From contig NZ_CP075691.1 in NCBI RefSeq assembly GCF_020026305.1, positions 124,001 to 188,000 of the forward strand: a stretch of 64,000 nucleotides of DNA, read 5' to 3'. The translations under genes and the position numbers were made by a program. Source of the stretch: Streptomyces sp. 135. Lineage in GTDB: Bacteria; Actinomycetota; Actinomycetes; Streptomycetales; Streptomycetaceae. Below the pieces are notes generated by a model. It was given only the letters and a program-made list of their open reading frames with translations. It was not told where the DNA came from and did not search any database. This document shows, piece by piece, positions 26,172 to 41,468 of the stretch (positions within the stretch are counted from its first letter, which is position 1; each line of letters begins with the position of its first letter).

Positions 26172-26175
<4 letters not shown>
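25441..26175 (-). CDS. Type II thioesterase
   Basis: A 244-residue alpha/beta hydrolase of the GrsT/RifR type. YCFPHSGGSPGEY is the N-terminal oxyanion segment, Ser90 lies in FGHSLGG, Asp in the GGSDDIATP strand, and the catalytic His in LPGGHFYL. ATG 26175 overlaps the megasynthase stop (ATGA). Such enzymes remove aberrant acyl groups from carrier proteins. Because the megasynthase lacks its own thioesterase domain, this one could also release the product, though a separate acyl-transfer or the hotdog thioesterase could do that instead. Confidence 0.92.
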
Positions 26176-32513
<6,338 letters not shown>

Positions 32514-32520
32514 CGGATTA

Positions 32521-32535
32521 CCAGTACTCGACTGG
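32521..32535. promoter_or_regulatory. Imperfect inverted repeat before the megasynthase start
   Basis: CCAGTACTCGACTGG has CCAGT/ACTGG arms around ACTCG and lies 8 bases upstream of the megasynthase ATG, which lacks a clear Shine-Dalgarno site. It may be an operator or a leader hairpin. The core TACTCGA resembles the CTACTCG half-site at 44523. Confidence 0.35.
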
Positions 32536-32681
32536 AAAAGGTGAGAACGCTCTGCGATCAGAGCTGAAGGCCGTGGTCCACAACATTCCCGAACTGAGCC
32601 AAGGGCGACCGAACCGGCTTTTTCAAATTACCCGTTGACTCTTTCGGAGGTCAAGTCCTACTTTTACCTCTGCCGCGCTTG

Positions 32682-32712
32682 TCCAAGGGTCATCCAAGGG
32701 ATTATCCAAGGG
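32682..32712 (+). promoter_or_regulatory. Three direct repeats TCCAAGGG at 11-12 bp spacing: probable SARP site
   Basis: TCCAAGGG occurs at 32682-32689, 32693-32700 and 32705-32712, all in the same orientation, one helical turn apart. Heptamer direct repeats with 11-bp periodicity are the known binding pattern of Streptomyces antibiotic regulatory proteins. They lie 40-70 bases before the aminotransferase start and within the divergent promoter of the megasynthase operon. The cluster SARP (50,541) is the natural candidate to bind here. Confidence 0.75.
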
Positions 32713-32751
32713 TTCGCGCATTCCACTCATCGATTACGGAGCAGAATTCTC

Positions 32752-33939
32752 ATGAGCGACACGGTCCCGCCCCCCGCCCTGGCCCTCCGCGGCGCCGCGG
32801 CCGGGAGTTCGGTCATCCGCGAGGCACTGGCGCTGACGGCCCGCCCCGAGGTGATCTCGTTCGCCGGTGGCCTGCCGGCCTCGGAGCTCATCGATACGGA
32901 CGGGATACGCGCGGCCTATGACCACGTCCTGTCCCACAGCCCCCATCGGGCACTGCAGTACTCCCTCACCGAGGGCGACCCGGGGTTGCGGGAGGCCGTC
33001 GCCGCCCGCCTGGCCCGCGGCGGACTCACGACCGCCCCGGACCGCCTGCTCGTCACCACAGGATCCCAGCAGGCGCTGTCCCTGCTGACGAGCGTCCTTC
33101 TGGGCCCTGGTGACACGGTCCTGGTGGAGGACCCCACCTACCTGGCGGCCCTCCAGTGCTTCCTGCGAGCGGGAGTCAGGGCCGTGCCGGTGCCGACGGA
33201 CGCCGACGGCATCGACGTGGACGCGCTGCCGCGGCTCGTGGCCGAGCACCGCCCCAAGGCGATCTACCTGGTACCCACCTTCCAGAACCCCACCGGACAC
33301 ACGCTCCCGGCAGACCGCCGCGCGGCTCTGGCCCGGCTCGCGGCGCGGCACGGGTTGTGGATCGTCGAGGACGATCCGTACGGCGAGCTGCGCTTTCGGG
33401 GCGAACACCTGCCGTGGATCGCGCAGTTGCCGGACGCCGCCGACCGCACCGTGCTGCTCGGCAGCTTCTCCAAGATCCTCGCCCCCGGCATGCGCCTGGG
33501 CTGGCTGCACGCCCCGGCCGAGGTGCGTCGCGCCTGTGCCGTGGTTAAGCAGTCCCTGGACCTGCACACGTCGGCCGTCGACCAGGCGGCCGCCGCCCGC
33601 TACCTGGCCGTCCGCGACCTGGACGCGCATCTCGCCCGCTGCCGGACGGCGTACGCGGAGCGCTGCGCCGCGCTCCTCGACGCGCTGGACGCGGTGCTGC
33701 CGGCAGGGAGTTCGTGCAGCCGCCCCGACGGCGGGATGTTCGTCTGGGTGCGGCTGCCGGACGGGTACGACGCGGTGGAACTGCTGCAGCGGGCGGTGGA
33801 GCACGACGTGGCGTTCGTACCGGGAGCGCCGTTCTTCGCGGGCGAGGGCGACCGGGCGACCCTGCGCATGTCCTTCGCCGCCCACGACCCCGTGGTGATC
33901 GCCAAGGGGGTGGAGCGGCTGGCCCCGCTGCTCGGCTGA
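32752..33939 (+). CDS. PLP-dependent aminotransferase, LysN/ARO8-like
   Basis: A 395-residue fold-type I aminotransferase of the 2-aminoadipate/aromatic group. ATG 32752 follows GGAG by 11 bases; the frame is open upstream to 32635 but lacks a site. PLP-binding features: TGSQQALSLL, the Asn/Pro loop FQNPTGHTLP, DDPYGELRF and the Schiff-base Lys in GSFSKILAPGMRLGW. There is no N-terminal GntR domain, so it is an enzyme and not a MocR regulator. It is the only plus-strand gene here, divergent from the megasynthase operon. It could aminate the 2-oxo acid from the synthase/isomerase/dehydrogenase trio. Confidence 0.9.
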   Translation: MSDTVPPPALALRGAAAGSSVIREALALTARPEVISFAGGLPASELIDTDGIRAAYDHVLSHSPHRALQYSLTEGDPGLREAVAARLARGGLTTAPDRLLVTTGSQQALSLLTSVLLGPGDTVLVEDPTYLAALQCFLRAGVRAVPVPTDADGIDVDALPRLVAEHRPKAIYLVPTFQNPTGHTLPADRRAALARLAARHGLWIVEDDPYGELRFRGEHLPWIAQLPDAADRTVLLGSFSKILAPGMRLGWLHAPAEVRRACAVVKQSLDLHTSAVDQAAAARYLAVRDLDAHLARCRTAYAERCAALLDALDAVLPAGSSCSRPDGGMFVWVRLPDGYDAVELLQRAVEHDVAFVPGAPFFAGEGDRATLRMSFAAHDPVVIAKGVERLAPLLG

Positions 33940-33959
33940 GCCCGCTCCCTCCCCCACGC

Positions 33960-33986
33960 AGGTCCGGCGCGTGCGGCGCCGGACCT
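33960..33986. terminator. Bidirectional terminator hairpin
   Basis: AGGTCCGGCGC (33960-33970) pairs perfectly with GCGCCGGACCT (33976-33986) around GTGCG. The 11-bp stem lies between the convergent aminotransferase and enoyl reductase genes and would stop transcription from both sides. Confidence 0.8.
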
Positions 33987-33992
33987 CGGGTC

Positions 33993-34772
33993 TCATGCCC
34001 CCACCATGTGCGTACCGCCGTCCACGTGGACGATCTCGCCGGTGGTCTTGGGGAACCAGTCCGACAGGAGGGCCACCACACCGCGGGCCGCGGGTTCGGG
34101 GTCCTCCAGGTCCCAGCCCAGCGCCGCGCGCGAGGTGCTGGCGTCGGCCAACTCCCTGAAGCCCGGGATGGACTTGGCTGCCATGGACCGGATCGGGCCC
34201 GCCGAGACGAGGTTGCAGCGGATGCCCCGGTCCCCCAGGTACCGTGCCAGGTAGCGGTTGGTGGCCTCAAGAGCCGCCTTGCTGACGCCCATCCAGTCGT
34301 AGTGGGGCCAGGCCTGCTGGGCGTCGAAGTCCATCGCGACGACCGCTCCCCCGCGCCGTTCCAGCAGCGGCAGCACGGCGACGGTCAGCGCTTTCAGCGA
34401 GTACGCGGACACTTCGAGGGACGTGGCGACCGATCCCCAGCCGGTGTGCAGGAAGTTGCCGCCGAGGGCGTCCTGCGGCGCGAACGCGATGGAGTGCACG
34501 ACCCCGTCGAGGGCCGCGTCGTCGCCGAGGTGCTCGGCGACCCGGTCGGCGAGCGTGTCCAGGTGCTGGGTGTTCTGCACGTCCAGGTCGACGACGGGGG
34601 CGGGCTCGGGCAGCCGTGCGGCGATGAGTTCGACGAGGCGGCGCCGTCCGAACGCGGTCAGCACGACCCGCGCGCCCTCCCGCTGGGCGAGCCGCGCGGC
34701 GTGGAAGGCGATCGACTTCTCCGTGAGCACCCCGGTGACCAGGATGTTCTTTCCGCTGAGTATTCCGCTCAT
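33993..34772 (-). CDS. Enoyl-ACP reductase, InhA/FabI type
   Basis: A 259-residue short-chain reductase that reduces 2-enoyl-ACP with NADH. The divergent FabI features are present: LVTGVLTEKSIAFHAARL, HSIAFAP, and the catalytic YDWMGVSKAALE (Tyr and Lys six residues apart). It resembles mycobacterial InhA more than E. coli FabI. ATG 34772 overlaps the preceding stop. It is the last gene of the operon. It may be the enoyl reductase of the cluster's acyl chain or CCR supply path. Since some clusters carry a resistant copy of a fatty-acid enzyme, a self-protection role is also possible. Confidence 0.93.
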   Translation of the reverse strand: MSGILSGKNILVTGVLTEKSIAFHAARLAQREGARVVLTAFGRRRLVELIAARLPEPAPVVDLDVQNTQHLDTLADRVAEHLGDDAALDGVVHSIAFAPQDALGGNFLHTGWGSVATSLEVSAYSLKALTVAVLPLLERRGGAVVAMDFDAQQAWPHYDWMGVSKAALEATNRYLARYLGDRGIRCNLVSAGPIRSMAAKSIPGFRELADASTSRAALGWDLEDPEPAARGVVALLSDWFPKTTGEIVHVDGGTHMVGA

Positions 34773-36736
34773 GTCCTTACAGATCCTTGCTCGGTGCCGC
34801 CGCCCGCTGCGACGGTCACGGGTACGGGGGCGGCGGCGCGCTCCGGCGCGGCGAACGGCGTGAGGCCGGACAGCAGGGTGGCGACGATGTGCGGGCCGTG
34901 CCGGGTGAGCACGGATTCCGCGTGGAACTGCATCGACGCGAAGCGCGGTGAGCGCAGGGCGTGCACCTCGCCGGTGTGCCGGTCGCGGCTGACCTCGACC
35001 CGGGCCCCGTACGGCCCGTCGATGACATCGCGCGTGCTGCGCGCCGCGTAGGTGTTGTAGAAGCCGACGTGCTCGCGGCGGCCGAAGAGGTCGATCTCCC
35101 GCTGGACTCCCTGGTTGGGCTCGTCCCTGCGGACCAGGTCGAGGCCGAGCGCGCGGCTGAGCACCTGGTGGCTGAGGCAGACCGCGAGGAACGGCCGTCC
35201 GGTGTCGAGGAGTTCACGGATCGCGCCGTCCAGGTGGGCGATCTTCGGGTCACCCGACGCGCGCGGATCACCGGGGCCCGGGCCCATGACGACGAGGTCG
35301 TGGTCACCGAAGGCGTACGGCTCGTCGAAGCGCCGTACCGCCACCGTCAGGCCGAGCGACCGCAACTGCGTCTCGATCATCGACGTGAAGGTGTCCTCGG
35401 CGTCGACGACCAGGACCCGCCGCCCGGCGAGCCGGTCGCCGCGCGCCGCCTGCTCCCGCCGCCCCGTCAGCCAGAACCCGCCGAGCGGGTCGTTGCGCCG
35501 GCGCAGCGCCGAGCGGACCCGCGGATCGTCCTGGAAGCGGGTCGGTGCCTCGTCCCGCAGCGCGGCGACGAGACCGGCCGCCTTGGCACGTGTCTCGGCC
35601 GCTTCGGACACCGGATCGGAGTGGCGTACGAGGGTGGCGCCGACGCCGATCGAGAGGTGCCCGGCGCGGTCGATGTCGGCGGTACGGATCAGGATGGCCG
35701 AGTCGAGGGTCCGCGCGCCGTGCTCGTCCCTGCCGATGAGCGCGGCGACGCCGCTGTAGTAGCCGCGGCCGACCGGCTCGTACCTGGCGATGACGCGGCA
35801 GGCGCTCTCCAGCGGGCTGCCGGTGACGGTCGGGGCGAACAGCGTCTCGCGGAGGATGTCCTGCGGCGCGCGGGTCGTGCGGCCCTCGATGAGGTACTCG
35901 GTGTGGGCGAGCCGGGACATCTCCTTCAGGTAGGGCCCCACGACGCGCACGTGGTCGGAGCAGACCCGGCTCATCATCTTGAGCTCCTCGTCCACGACCA
36001 TGTACAGCTCGTCGGCCTCCTTGCGGTCGGCGAGGAAGTCCAGGACGCCGGAGAGGGTCGGGCCGCCGGCCGGATAGCGGTAGGTGCCGCTGATCGGGTT
36101 CATCACGGCGGTGCCGTCGCGCAGGCTCACGTGCCGCTCCGGCGAGGCGCCGACGAAGGTCCGCTCACCGGTGTGGATCACGAAGGTCCAGTACGCCGCC
36201 GACTCCCGTGCCAGGAGCCGCCGGAACAGGGCCAGCGCGCTGGGTACGCCGTAGTCGGCGATCTCGGCGACGAAGGAACGCTTGATGACGAAGTTCGCGC
36301 CCTGCCCGGTGCCGATCTCGTCCGCGATCACGCGGCTCACGATGTCGGCGTAGTCGTCGTCGGACACGTCGAAGTGCCCGCCGCTCATCCGGATCCCGTG
36401 GTCCGGCACGCGGGCCAGGACGTCCGCGAGCGGCACCGTCGCCTGGTCGCGCACCGTCAGCGCGAGCAGCGGCGTCCCGTCGTCGGCGCAGTCGAAGCCG
36501 CGCTCCGCGACCTGCCGGAAGGGCACGACGGCCAGCACCTCGTGGTGAGCGGTGCCGGTCCTCCGCGCGGCCGGCGGCAGGGGCAGCGCGTCCAGGGTGG
36601 CGTGTGCGGACACCTCGCCCGTCAGGACGTCCACGACGCCGTGCCCCGCCGTCTTGGGGCGGTGCAGCAGGGCGAAGGCTCCGGGCACGGCCGACAGCAC
36701 GTGCCCGAGCAGGTCGGCGGACGGGACGCCGCTCAT
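34769..36736 (-). CDS. 2-Amino-2-desoxyisochorismate synthase (PhzE-like)
   Basis: A 655-residue fusion of a chorismate-binding anthranilate synthase component I domain (about 80-440) and a class I glutamine amidotransferase (about 455-640), the PhzE order. ATG 36736 overlaps the upstream stop. The AS-I part has [13 protein letters not shown], the [18 protein letters not shown] helix and [14 protein letters not shown]. In the amidotransferase the nucleophile is Cys520 (AVCLSHQ) and the His605/Glu607 pair lies in QFHAES. It would convert chorismate and glutamine to ADIC, which the next enzyme hydrolyses. Paired with the PhzD-like gene it makes anthranilate synthase activity unlikely. Confidence 0.95.
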   Translation of the reverse strand: MSGVPSADLLGHVLSAVPGAFALLHRPKTAGHGVVDVLTGEVSAHATLDALPLPPAARRTGTAHHEVLAVVPFRQVAERGFDCADDGTPLLALTVRDQATVPLADVLARVPDHGIRMSGGHFDVSDDDYADIVSRVIADEIGTGQGANFVIKRSFVAEIADYGVPSALALFRRLLARESAAYWTFVIHTGERTFVGASPERHVSLRDGTAVMNPISGTYRYPAGGPTLSGVLDFLADRKEADELYMVVDEELKMMSRVCSDHVRVVGPYLKEMSRLAHTEYLIEGRTTRAPQDILRETLFAPTVTGSPLESACRVIARYEPVGRGYYSGVAALIGRDEHGARTLDSAILIRTADIDRAGHLSIGVGATLVRHSDPVSEAAETRAKAAGLVAALRDEAPTRFQDDPRVRSALRRRNDPLGGFWLTGRREQAARGDRLAGRRVLVVDAEDTFTSMIETQLRSLGLTVAVRRFDEPYAFGDHDLVVMGPGPGDPRASGDPKIAHLDGAIRELLDTGRPFLAVCLSHQVLSRALGLDLVRRDEPNQGVQREIDLFGRREHVGFYNTYAARSTRDVIDGPYGARVEVSRDRHTGEVHALRSPRFASMQFHAESVLTRHGPHIVATLLSGLTPFAAPERAAAPVPVTVAAGGGTEQGSVRT

Positions 36737-37356
36737 TCGAGGATCTCCTTCGCGGTGGTGACGACGGCGCAGGTGCGCGCCGCGTACTCCAGGGCCATGC
36801 GGTGCTCGTCGGCGCCGAAGTCGGCGACGGCGTCGGCCACGAGGAACGTCTCGATGTCGTGGGTGTAGGCCTCCACGGCGCTCGCCAGCACCCCCACATG
36901 CGCGTACACGCCGCACACGATGAGCTGATCGCGGCCGTGCCGACGCATGCGCTCAAGCAGGTCGGACTTGAAGAAGGCGCTGTAGCGCCACTTGGTGAAC
37001 ACCCAGTCGCCGTCGGCCGGGGTCAGCGGCTCGACCACCTCGCGGTCGGCGGGATCGACGTGCATGCCGGGACCCCAGAAGTCGTTGAGCAGTCCGCGCT
37101 CCTCGGGCGTCATACCGCCCGGCTGTGCTGTGTAGGCGACGGGTATGCCGGTGCGGGCGCAGTGCTCGCGCAGCGCCGCGGTGTTGCGGACGAGGTCGGC
37201 GCGCAGGGCGTCGGGCAGCGGCCGCAGGAAGTAGCGCTGCATGTCGTGCACGAGCAACACGGCCCGGTCGGGGTCGACCGTCCAACGGGGTATGCGGGCG
37301 GGCAGGTCGCCGCTGGTCGGCATCGGGTAGGGCGCGATGGGCGGGATGCCAGGCAT
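36733..37356 (-). CDS. Isochorismatase PhzD-like (ADIC hydrolase)
   Basis: A 207-residue cysteine-hydrolase-fold isochorismatase, exactly the length of PhzD. ATG 37356 has AAGGA upstream. PhzD active-site residues fall at the expected positions: Asp38 in LVHDMQRYF and Lys122 in [10 protein letters not shown]; the CGVYAHVG segment has Gly in place of the cysteine of amide-cleaving relatives. It should cleave the enolpyruvyl ether of ADIC to give trans-2,3-dihydro-3-hydroxyanthranilic acid (DHHA). Start is certain because the preceding frame only adds residues without a ribosome site. Confidence 0.95.
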   Translation of the reverse strand: MPGIPPIAPYPMPTSGDLPARIPRWTVDPDRAVLLVHDMQRYFLRPLPDALRADLVRNTAALREHCARTGIPVAYTAQPGGMTPEERGLLNDFWGPGMHVDPADREVVEPLTPADGDWVFTKWRYSAFFKSDLLERMRRHGRDQLIVCGVYAHVGVLASAVEAYTHDIETFLVADAVADFGADEHRMALEYAARTCAVVTTAKEILE

Positions 37357-37404
37357 GGCGGTCCTTTCGGAGGGGGCGGGAGCGGGGGCACGCACGCGTC
37401 GGCT

Positions 37405-38175
37405 CTAGGCGCCGAGGGTGGCTCCGCCGTCGACCGTCAGGTCGTGCAGGGTGATGTGCGCCGCCGCGTCGGACAGCAGGAACACCACGGCGTCGGCGAT
37501 GTTCTCGGGCCGGGCGATCCGGCCCAGCGGAATGCCCAGGCGGTACACCTCGGGGCGGCCCCGGACGGTGGCCTCGCGGCCGGACGCGTCCTGCCACATC
37601 GAGCTGAGCATCGGGGTATCGGTCGATCCCGGCCCCACGACGTTGCAGCGGATGCCGTACGGGGCGAGCTCGACCCCGAGGGACTTGGTGAACTGGGCGG
37701 CCGCCGCCTTGGACGCGGCGTAAGCGGCCATCTCGGCGCGCGGGGTGCGGGCCGCGTTGGAGGCCACCGTCACGATCGCTCCCGTACGGCGGGGCACCAT
37801 CCGCTCCGCCACGGCCCGGGACAGGTGGAAGACGCCGGTCGTGTTCACCGCGAACGTGCGGGCCCACTCCTCGTCGCCGAAACCGATGACCGTGCCGAGG
37901 TGCAGCACCCCGGCCGCGTTGACGAGGAAGTCGACGGGGCCGAGGGTCCGCTCGACGGTGTCGACCAGGGTCCGCACGGCATCGGCGTCCGTGACGTCGG
38001 CGGGGAACGCCGTCACCGCGTGCCCGGCCGCGTTCGCCTCGGCGGCCCGCTGCTGGAGTCGGTGCGCGTCGCGGTCGACCGCGGCGACCCTGACGCCTCT
38101 CCCGGCGAGGGCCGCGGCGACCGCGCCGCCGATCCCGCCCGCCGCTCCCGTGACGATGGCTGTCTTGTCCTGCAT
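37405..38175 (-). CDS. DHHA dehydrogenase (EntA/DhbA-like SDR)
   Basis: A 256-residue short-chain dehydrogenase. ATG 38175 has GGAAGGA upstream. [11 protein letters not shown] is the cofactor loop, NAAG the structural motif, and Ser/Tyr/Lys in [20 protein letters not shown] the catalytic set. The family oxidises 2,3-dihydro-2,3-dihydroxybenzoate to the aromatic acid in enterobactin and bacillibactin pathways. Next to PhzE- and PhzD-like genes it should aromatise DHHA to 3-hydroxyanthranilic acid. The assignment rests on context as well as sequence. Confidence 0.88.
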   Translation of the reverse strand: MQDKTAIVTGAAGGIGGAVAAALAGRGVRVAAVDRDAHRLQQRAAEANAAGHAVTAFPADVTDADAVRTLVDTVERTLGPVDFLVNAAGVLHLGTVIGFGDEEWARTFAVNTTGVFHLSRAVAERMVPRRTGAIVTVASNAARTPRAEMAAYAASKAAAAQFTKSLGVELAPYGIRCNVVGPGSTDTPMLSSMWQDASGREATVRGRPEVYRLGIPLGRIARPENIADAVVFLLSDAAAHITLHDLTVDGGATLGA

Positions 38176-38192
38176 GGTGTTCCTTCCGTGTC

Positions 38193-39371
38193 TCAGGGCC
38201 GCCACGCCGCCACGACGGCGGTCGCCTGGGCGGGGTTGAGCCGGGGGTCGCAGAGGCTGGTGTACGCGCCGGTCGGCTCCCCGCCGGCCGTGGCGGGGCC
38301 GCCCGGCAGGCATTCGAGGACGTCGTCCGGTGTGGTCTCCAGATGCAGTCCACCGGCGATGCCGCCCGCCGCGCGCACGGCTGCCTGGAACGCCTCGATC
38401 TCCTGCCGGACGGTGTCCGTGTAGCGCCGCTTGCGCCCGTCGGGGGCCGAGACGGTGTTGCCGTGCAGGGGATCGGTGAGCCAGATCGCCGGGTGCCCCT
38501 GGGCGTGGACGGCGGCGACCAGGCGCGGCAGGACGTCGGCCGCCCGGTCCGCGCCCGTGCGGGCGATCAGGGTCAGCCGACCGGGCTCCCGCAGCGGGTC
38601 GAGGCGCTCGCACAGGCGGACCAGCTCGTCGGCGGTCATGCCCGGGCCTACTTTGCAGGCCACCGGGTTGACCACTTCGGCGAGCAGCGCCACGTGCGCG
38701 CCGTCCAGGCCGCGTGTGCGCTCACCGATCCACGGGAAGTGCGTCGAGGCGAGCAGCAGGCCGCCGTCCTCGGTGCGGCGCAGCATGGGCAGTTCGTAGT
38801 CGAGCAGCAGGGCCTCGTGGCTGGTCCACACCCGGGGCTCGGCCCCGGCGGCGCGCCGGGTCCCGGTCCATCCGAGGTGGCCCATGATGTCGTCGGCGGC
38901 CATGTAGCCCGTGAGCAGCCGCAGTGGGTCCGGGCGGCGGCTCTCCGGGTCGGGCTCGGGGCCGTTGACCATGTGGCCCCGGTACACGGGCAGTTCACGC
39001 CCGGCGACCGTCTCGGTCGGCTGCGAGCGCGGTTTGCCGAACTGCCCCGCCAGTCGTCCCACCCGGATCACCGGACGGCCCGTGGTCAGCTTGAGCGCTC
39101 CGGCCAGCAGGTCCAGGACGGCACACTTGCGTGCGACGTGCCGGGCCGTGCAGTCGTCAGGGTCCTCGGCGCAGTCACCGGCCTGGACCACATGGGCCTC
39201 GCCGGCGGCGACCTCGGCGAGGCGCGACCGCAAGGCCGCCACGTCCTCGGCCCGTACGAGGGCGGGGCGCGCGGCGAGTTCCCTGCGCACCCGCGCCACT
39301 TGGGCCGGGTCCTCCCAGAGCGGCTGCTGCAGGGCCTCCTTGTACCGGAGGTCGAGCAGGGCGTTGTCCAC
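38193..39371 (-). CDS. Class II DAHP synthase (PhzC-like)
   Basis: A 392-residue 3-deoxy-D-arabino-heptulosonate-7-phosphate synthase of the plant/actinobacterial type. GTG 39371 is preferred because GGGAGAG lies 7 bases upstream; ATG 39386 has none. [32 protein letters not shown] and the metal ligands in KVGPGM and [10 protein letters not shown] are present. It condenses PEP with erythrose-4-phosphate, the first shikimate step. A dedicated, probably feedback-insensitive, copy raises chorismate flow for the PhzE-like enzyme, as in phenazine clusters. Confidence 0.93.
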   Translation of the reverse strand: MDNALLDLRYKEALQQPLWEDPAQVARVRRELAARPALVRAEDVAALRSRLAEVAAGEAHVVQAGDCAEDPDDCTARHVARKCAVLDLLAGALKLTTGRPVIRVGRLAGQFGKPRSQPTETVAGRELPVYRGHMVNGPEPDPESRRPDPLRLLTGYMAADDIMGHLGWTGTRRAAGAEPRVWTSHEALLLDYELPMLRRTEDGGLLLASTHFPWIGERTRGLDGAHVALLAEVVNPVACKVGPGMTADELVRLCERLDPLREPGRLTLIARTGADRAADVLPRLVAAVHAQGHPAIWLTDPLHGNTVSAPDGRKRRYTDTVRQEIEAFQAAVRAAGGIAGGLHLETTPDDVLECLPGGPATAGGEPTGAYTSLCDPRLNPAQATAVVAAWRP

Positions 39372-39421
39372 TGATGTCTCTCCCATGCGAGCTGATGGCG
39401 TACGACGGTCGGGAGGGCCGG

Positions 39422-40183
39422 TCACACGACCAGTCCGCCGTCGACGCCGAGGACCTGGCCGGTGATGTACGCGGCGCGGTCGGAGGCGAGAAAGGCGACG
39501 AGGTGGGCGACGTCGTCGGGGGCGCCGAACCGGGCCAGCGGTATGCGTTCCCTGAGCCGGTCGCGTGCCGTGTCCCCCAGCGCCGCGGTCATGTCGGTGT
39601 CGATGAAGCCGGGGGCGACGACGTTGGCGCGTACGCCGTAGGGGCCGCACTCCTTGGCGAGGGCCCGGGTGAAGCCGATGATTCCGGCCTTCGACGCGGA
39701 GTAGTTGGTCTGGGTGGCGTTGCCGTACACGCCGGCGACGGAGGACAGCGTGATGACGCTGCCGGTCTTCCGGCGCATCATGCGGTAGATCGCGGCCCGG
39801 CAGATCGCGTAGGTGCCGTCGAGGTTGGTGGACAGCACGTCGCGCCACTCGGTGTCCTCCATGAGAGCGAGGGGCCGGTCCCGGGTGATACCCGCGCCGC
39901 TGACCACCGTGTGCACCGGGCCGAGTTCGCGTTCCGTCTCGGCGACGAACTCCCGTGCCCGCACGGGGTCGGTGACGTCGACGGCGCCGAGGTGCACGCG
40001 GGCTCCGGCCGCGACCGCCGTGTCGGCCGCTTCCTTCGCGGCGGCTTCGTTCGAGCGGTAGCAGAACGCCACGTCGTGGCCTTCCCTGGCGAGTCGTGCC
40101 ACGACAGCTCGTCCGATGCCGCGGGAGCCGCCGGTGACCAGGGCCACGGGCCGGGCCGTGGCGGGGGCGGACGGCGCGCTCAT
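39422..40183 (-). CDS. 3-oxoacyl-ACP reductase (FabG-like)
   Basis: A 253-residue SDR ketoreductase. TGGSRGIGRAV cofactor loop, ITLSSVAGVYGNATQTNYSA with catalytic Ser and Tyr then SK, and VVAPGFIDTDM are typical FabG motifs. The ATG overlaps the stop of the ACP gene (ATGA). It would reduce the beta-keto group of chains on the cluster ACP. No dehydratase gene is seen nearby, so dehydration would have to come from the primary fatty-acid system or not happen. Confidence 0.93.
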   Translation of the reverse strand: MSAPSAPATARPVALVTGGSRGIGRAVVARLAREGHDVAFCYRSNEAAAKEAADTAVAAGARVHLGAVDVTDPVRAREFVAETERELGPVHTVVSGAGITRDRPLALMEDTEWRDVLSTNLDGTYAICRAAIYRMMRRKTGSVITLSSVAGVYGNATQTNYSASKAGIIGFTRALAKECGPYGVRANVVAPGFIDTDMTAALGDTARDRLRERIPLARFGAPDDVAHLVAFLASDRAAYITGQVLGVDGGLVV

Positions 40184-40440
40184 GCGGCCGCGAGCTTGCG
40201 CCGGACCAGCTCGTGCACGCCGCCCAGGGTGCTGATGCTCTTGAGCTCCTCGTCGGTGACGTCGACGCCGTAGCGGTCTTCCAGGCGGGTGGCGATCTCC
40301 AGGGTGATGAGGGAGTCCATGCCCAGGTCCCGCGTGAAGTGGGCGTCGTCCGTGATCTCCTCGGGCGCGAGCTCGAAGGTGACGGCCATCAGCGCGCGCA
40401 GTTCTTCCAGGTCGACGGGGGTGGAGGTGCTGTGGGACAT
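40180..40440 (-). CDS. Stand-alone acyl carrier protein
   Basis: An 86-residue ACP from ATG 40440 behind AAGGA. Ser43 in DLGMDSLITLEI is the phosphopantetheine site. It sits between the KS-beta gene (68 bases upstream) and the ketoreductase (overlapping), the arrangement of a type II synthase. It most likely carries the chain made by the KS-alpha/KS-beta pair. Confidence 0.95.
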   Translation of the reverse strand: MSHSTSTPVDLEELRALMAVTFELAPEEITDDAHFTRDLGMDSLITLEIATRLEDRYGVDVTDEELKSISTLGGVHELVRRKLAAA

Positions 40441-40508
40441 GTGTGGTTCCTTGTCTCTCAAAAGAACGGGAGAAGGACGGGAAGGGGGTGGGGGACGGCC
40501 GGGGAGAG

Positions 40509-41468
40509 TCAGGCGGCCGTACGGGGCGGCGTGAAGGCCACCGCGGCTGACGCGTCCGCCGCGTGGGCGGTGGCGAGCACCAGGCCGTCGCCCCCGCCGT
40601 CGAAGTGGGCGACCGCGGCGGCGCACTGCAGGACGCCGAGCGCTCCGCCGCACTCCCCCAAGGTCTGCCGCAGCGCGACGACCGGCGTGTCCGGCGGCAG
40701 GTGCGCCCGGTCGGGTTCCGGTGAGCCGGTCAGCCACAGGCCGACCGGTCCGGCGCCGGGGTCGAGCACCGTGTGCAGGACGTCGGCGGGGTGGCGGCCG
40801 CGGTCGTGGCCCCGCCACACGGCACGTGCCCGGCCGCGGCGCCCGGCCGCGTGCGCGGCGGATTCCAGTACGACGGTGGCCGCGCCGTCCACGGCCCGGG
40901 CGCCCAACAGCTTGTGCACCACGTCGTTGTGCGGTTCGACGCCCGTGACGACGACGGTGTCGGCGCGGTCGGCGGCGATCAGGTTGCGGCCCCACTGAAG
41001 CGCGTCGAGGCCGCTCGTCGTGCCGTTGCTGAGGGTCACCGCGGGGCCGCGCAGGCCGAAGGCGCCGGCGATCCACCCCGCGATGGCGCTGGTGGAGGTC
41101 TGCGGCAGGCCCGTCGCGCTCAGCGCGCGCGAGGTGTGCCGCGCGGCCGTGTCGACGTAGGCGCAGACGCTGTCGAGGTTGCCGGTGTTGGAGCTGACGA
41201 CGACGGCGGTGCGCGCGCCGTCGAACCGCGGACCGTCGGGCCCGTACAACCCGGCGTCGCGCAGCGCCGGTTCGACCGCGCGCAGGGCGAGACGGGTCGC
41301 GCGGTCCTTGTGCCGCAGGTCGCGGCCCTTGAGGGCGGTCTCCGGGTCGAACGGCTCACCGCCGTCGGTCGAGTACAGGAGGTCTGCCGGGCCGGTGAGG
41401 CCGGGCACGGCGAGTCCCGCTCCGGTCACCACCACGGCGGACGGCTGTGCCGTCGGTTCGTTGTTCAC
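40509..41468 (-). CDS. KS-beta / chain length factor-like protein, degenerate active site
   Basis: A 319-residue ketosynthase homologue starting at GTG 41468, overlapping the KS-alpha stop. At the nucleophile position LSNGTTSGLDAL has Thr150 where KS-alpha has Cys139, and the HGTGT and GHTLG His motifs are replaced (TGSPEPD, TLGECGGALG). It therefore cannot be a condensing enzyme and must act as the partner of KS-alpha, as chain length factors do. It is short for a CLF (usually about 400 residues). Its lack of the usual Gln is notable. Confidence 0.9.
   Translation of the reverse strand: MNNEPTAQPSAVVVTGAGLAVPGLTGPADLLYSTDGGEPFDPETALKGRDLRHKDRATRLALRAVEPALRDAGLYGPDGPRFDGARTAVVVSSNTGNLDSVCAYVDTAARHTSRALSATGLPQTSTSAIAGWIAGAFGLRGPAVTLSNGTTSGLDALQWGRNLIAADRADTVVVTGVEPHNDVVHKLLGARAVDGAATVVLESAAHAAGRRGRARAVWRGHDRGRHPADVLHTVLDPGAGPVGLWLTGSPEPDRAHLPPDTPVVALRQTLGECGGALGVLQCAAAVAHFDGGGDGLVLATAHAADASAAVAFTPPRTAA

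Noticed and set aside
32752..33939. MocR-type GntR regulator
   Set aside because: No N-terminal winged helix; the protein starts directly with the aminotransferase fold.
34769..36736. Anthranilate synthase for tryptophan supply
   Set aside because: Domain order, the adjacent PhzD-like gene and DhbA-like dehydrogenase fit ADIC synthase better; no trp genes are near.
36733..39371. Phenazine gene cluster
   Set aside because: phzA/B, phzF and phzG homologues are absent, so only the shikimate branch is shared with phenazine clusters.
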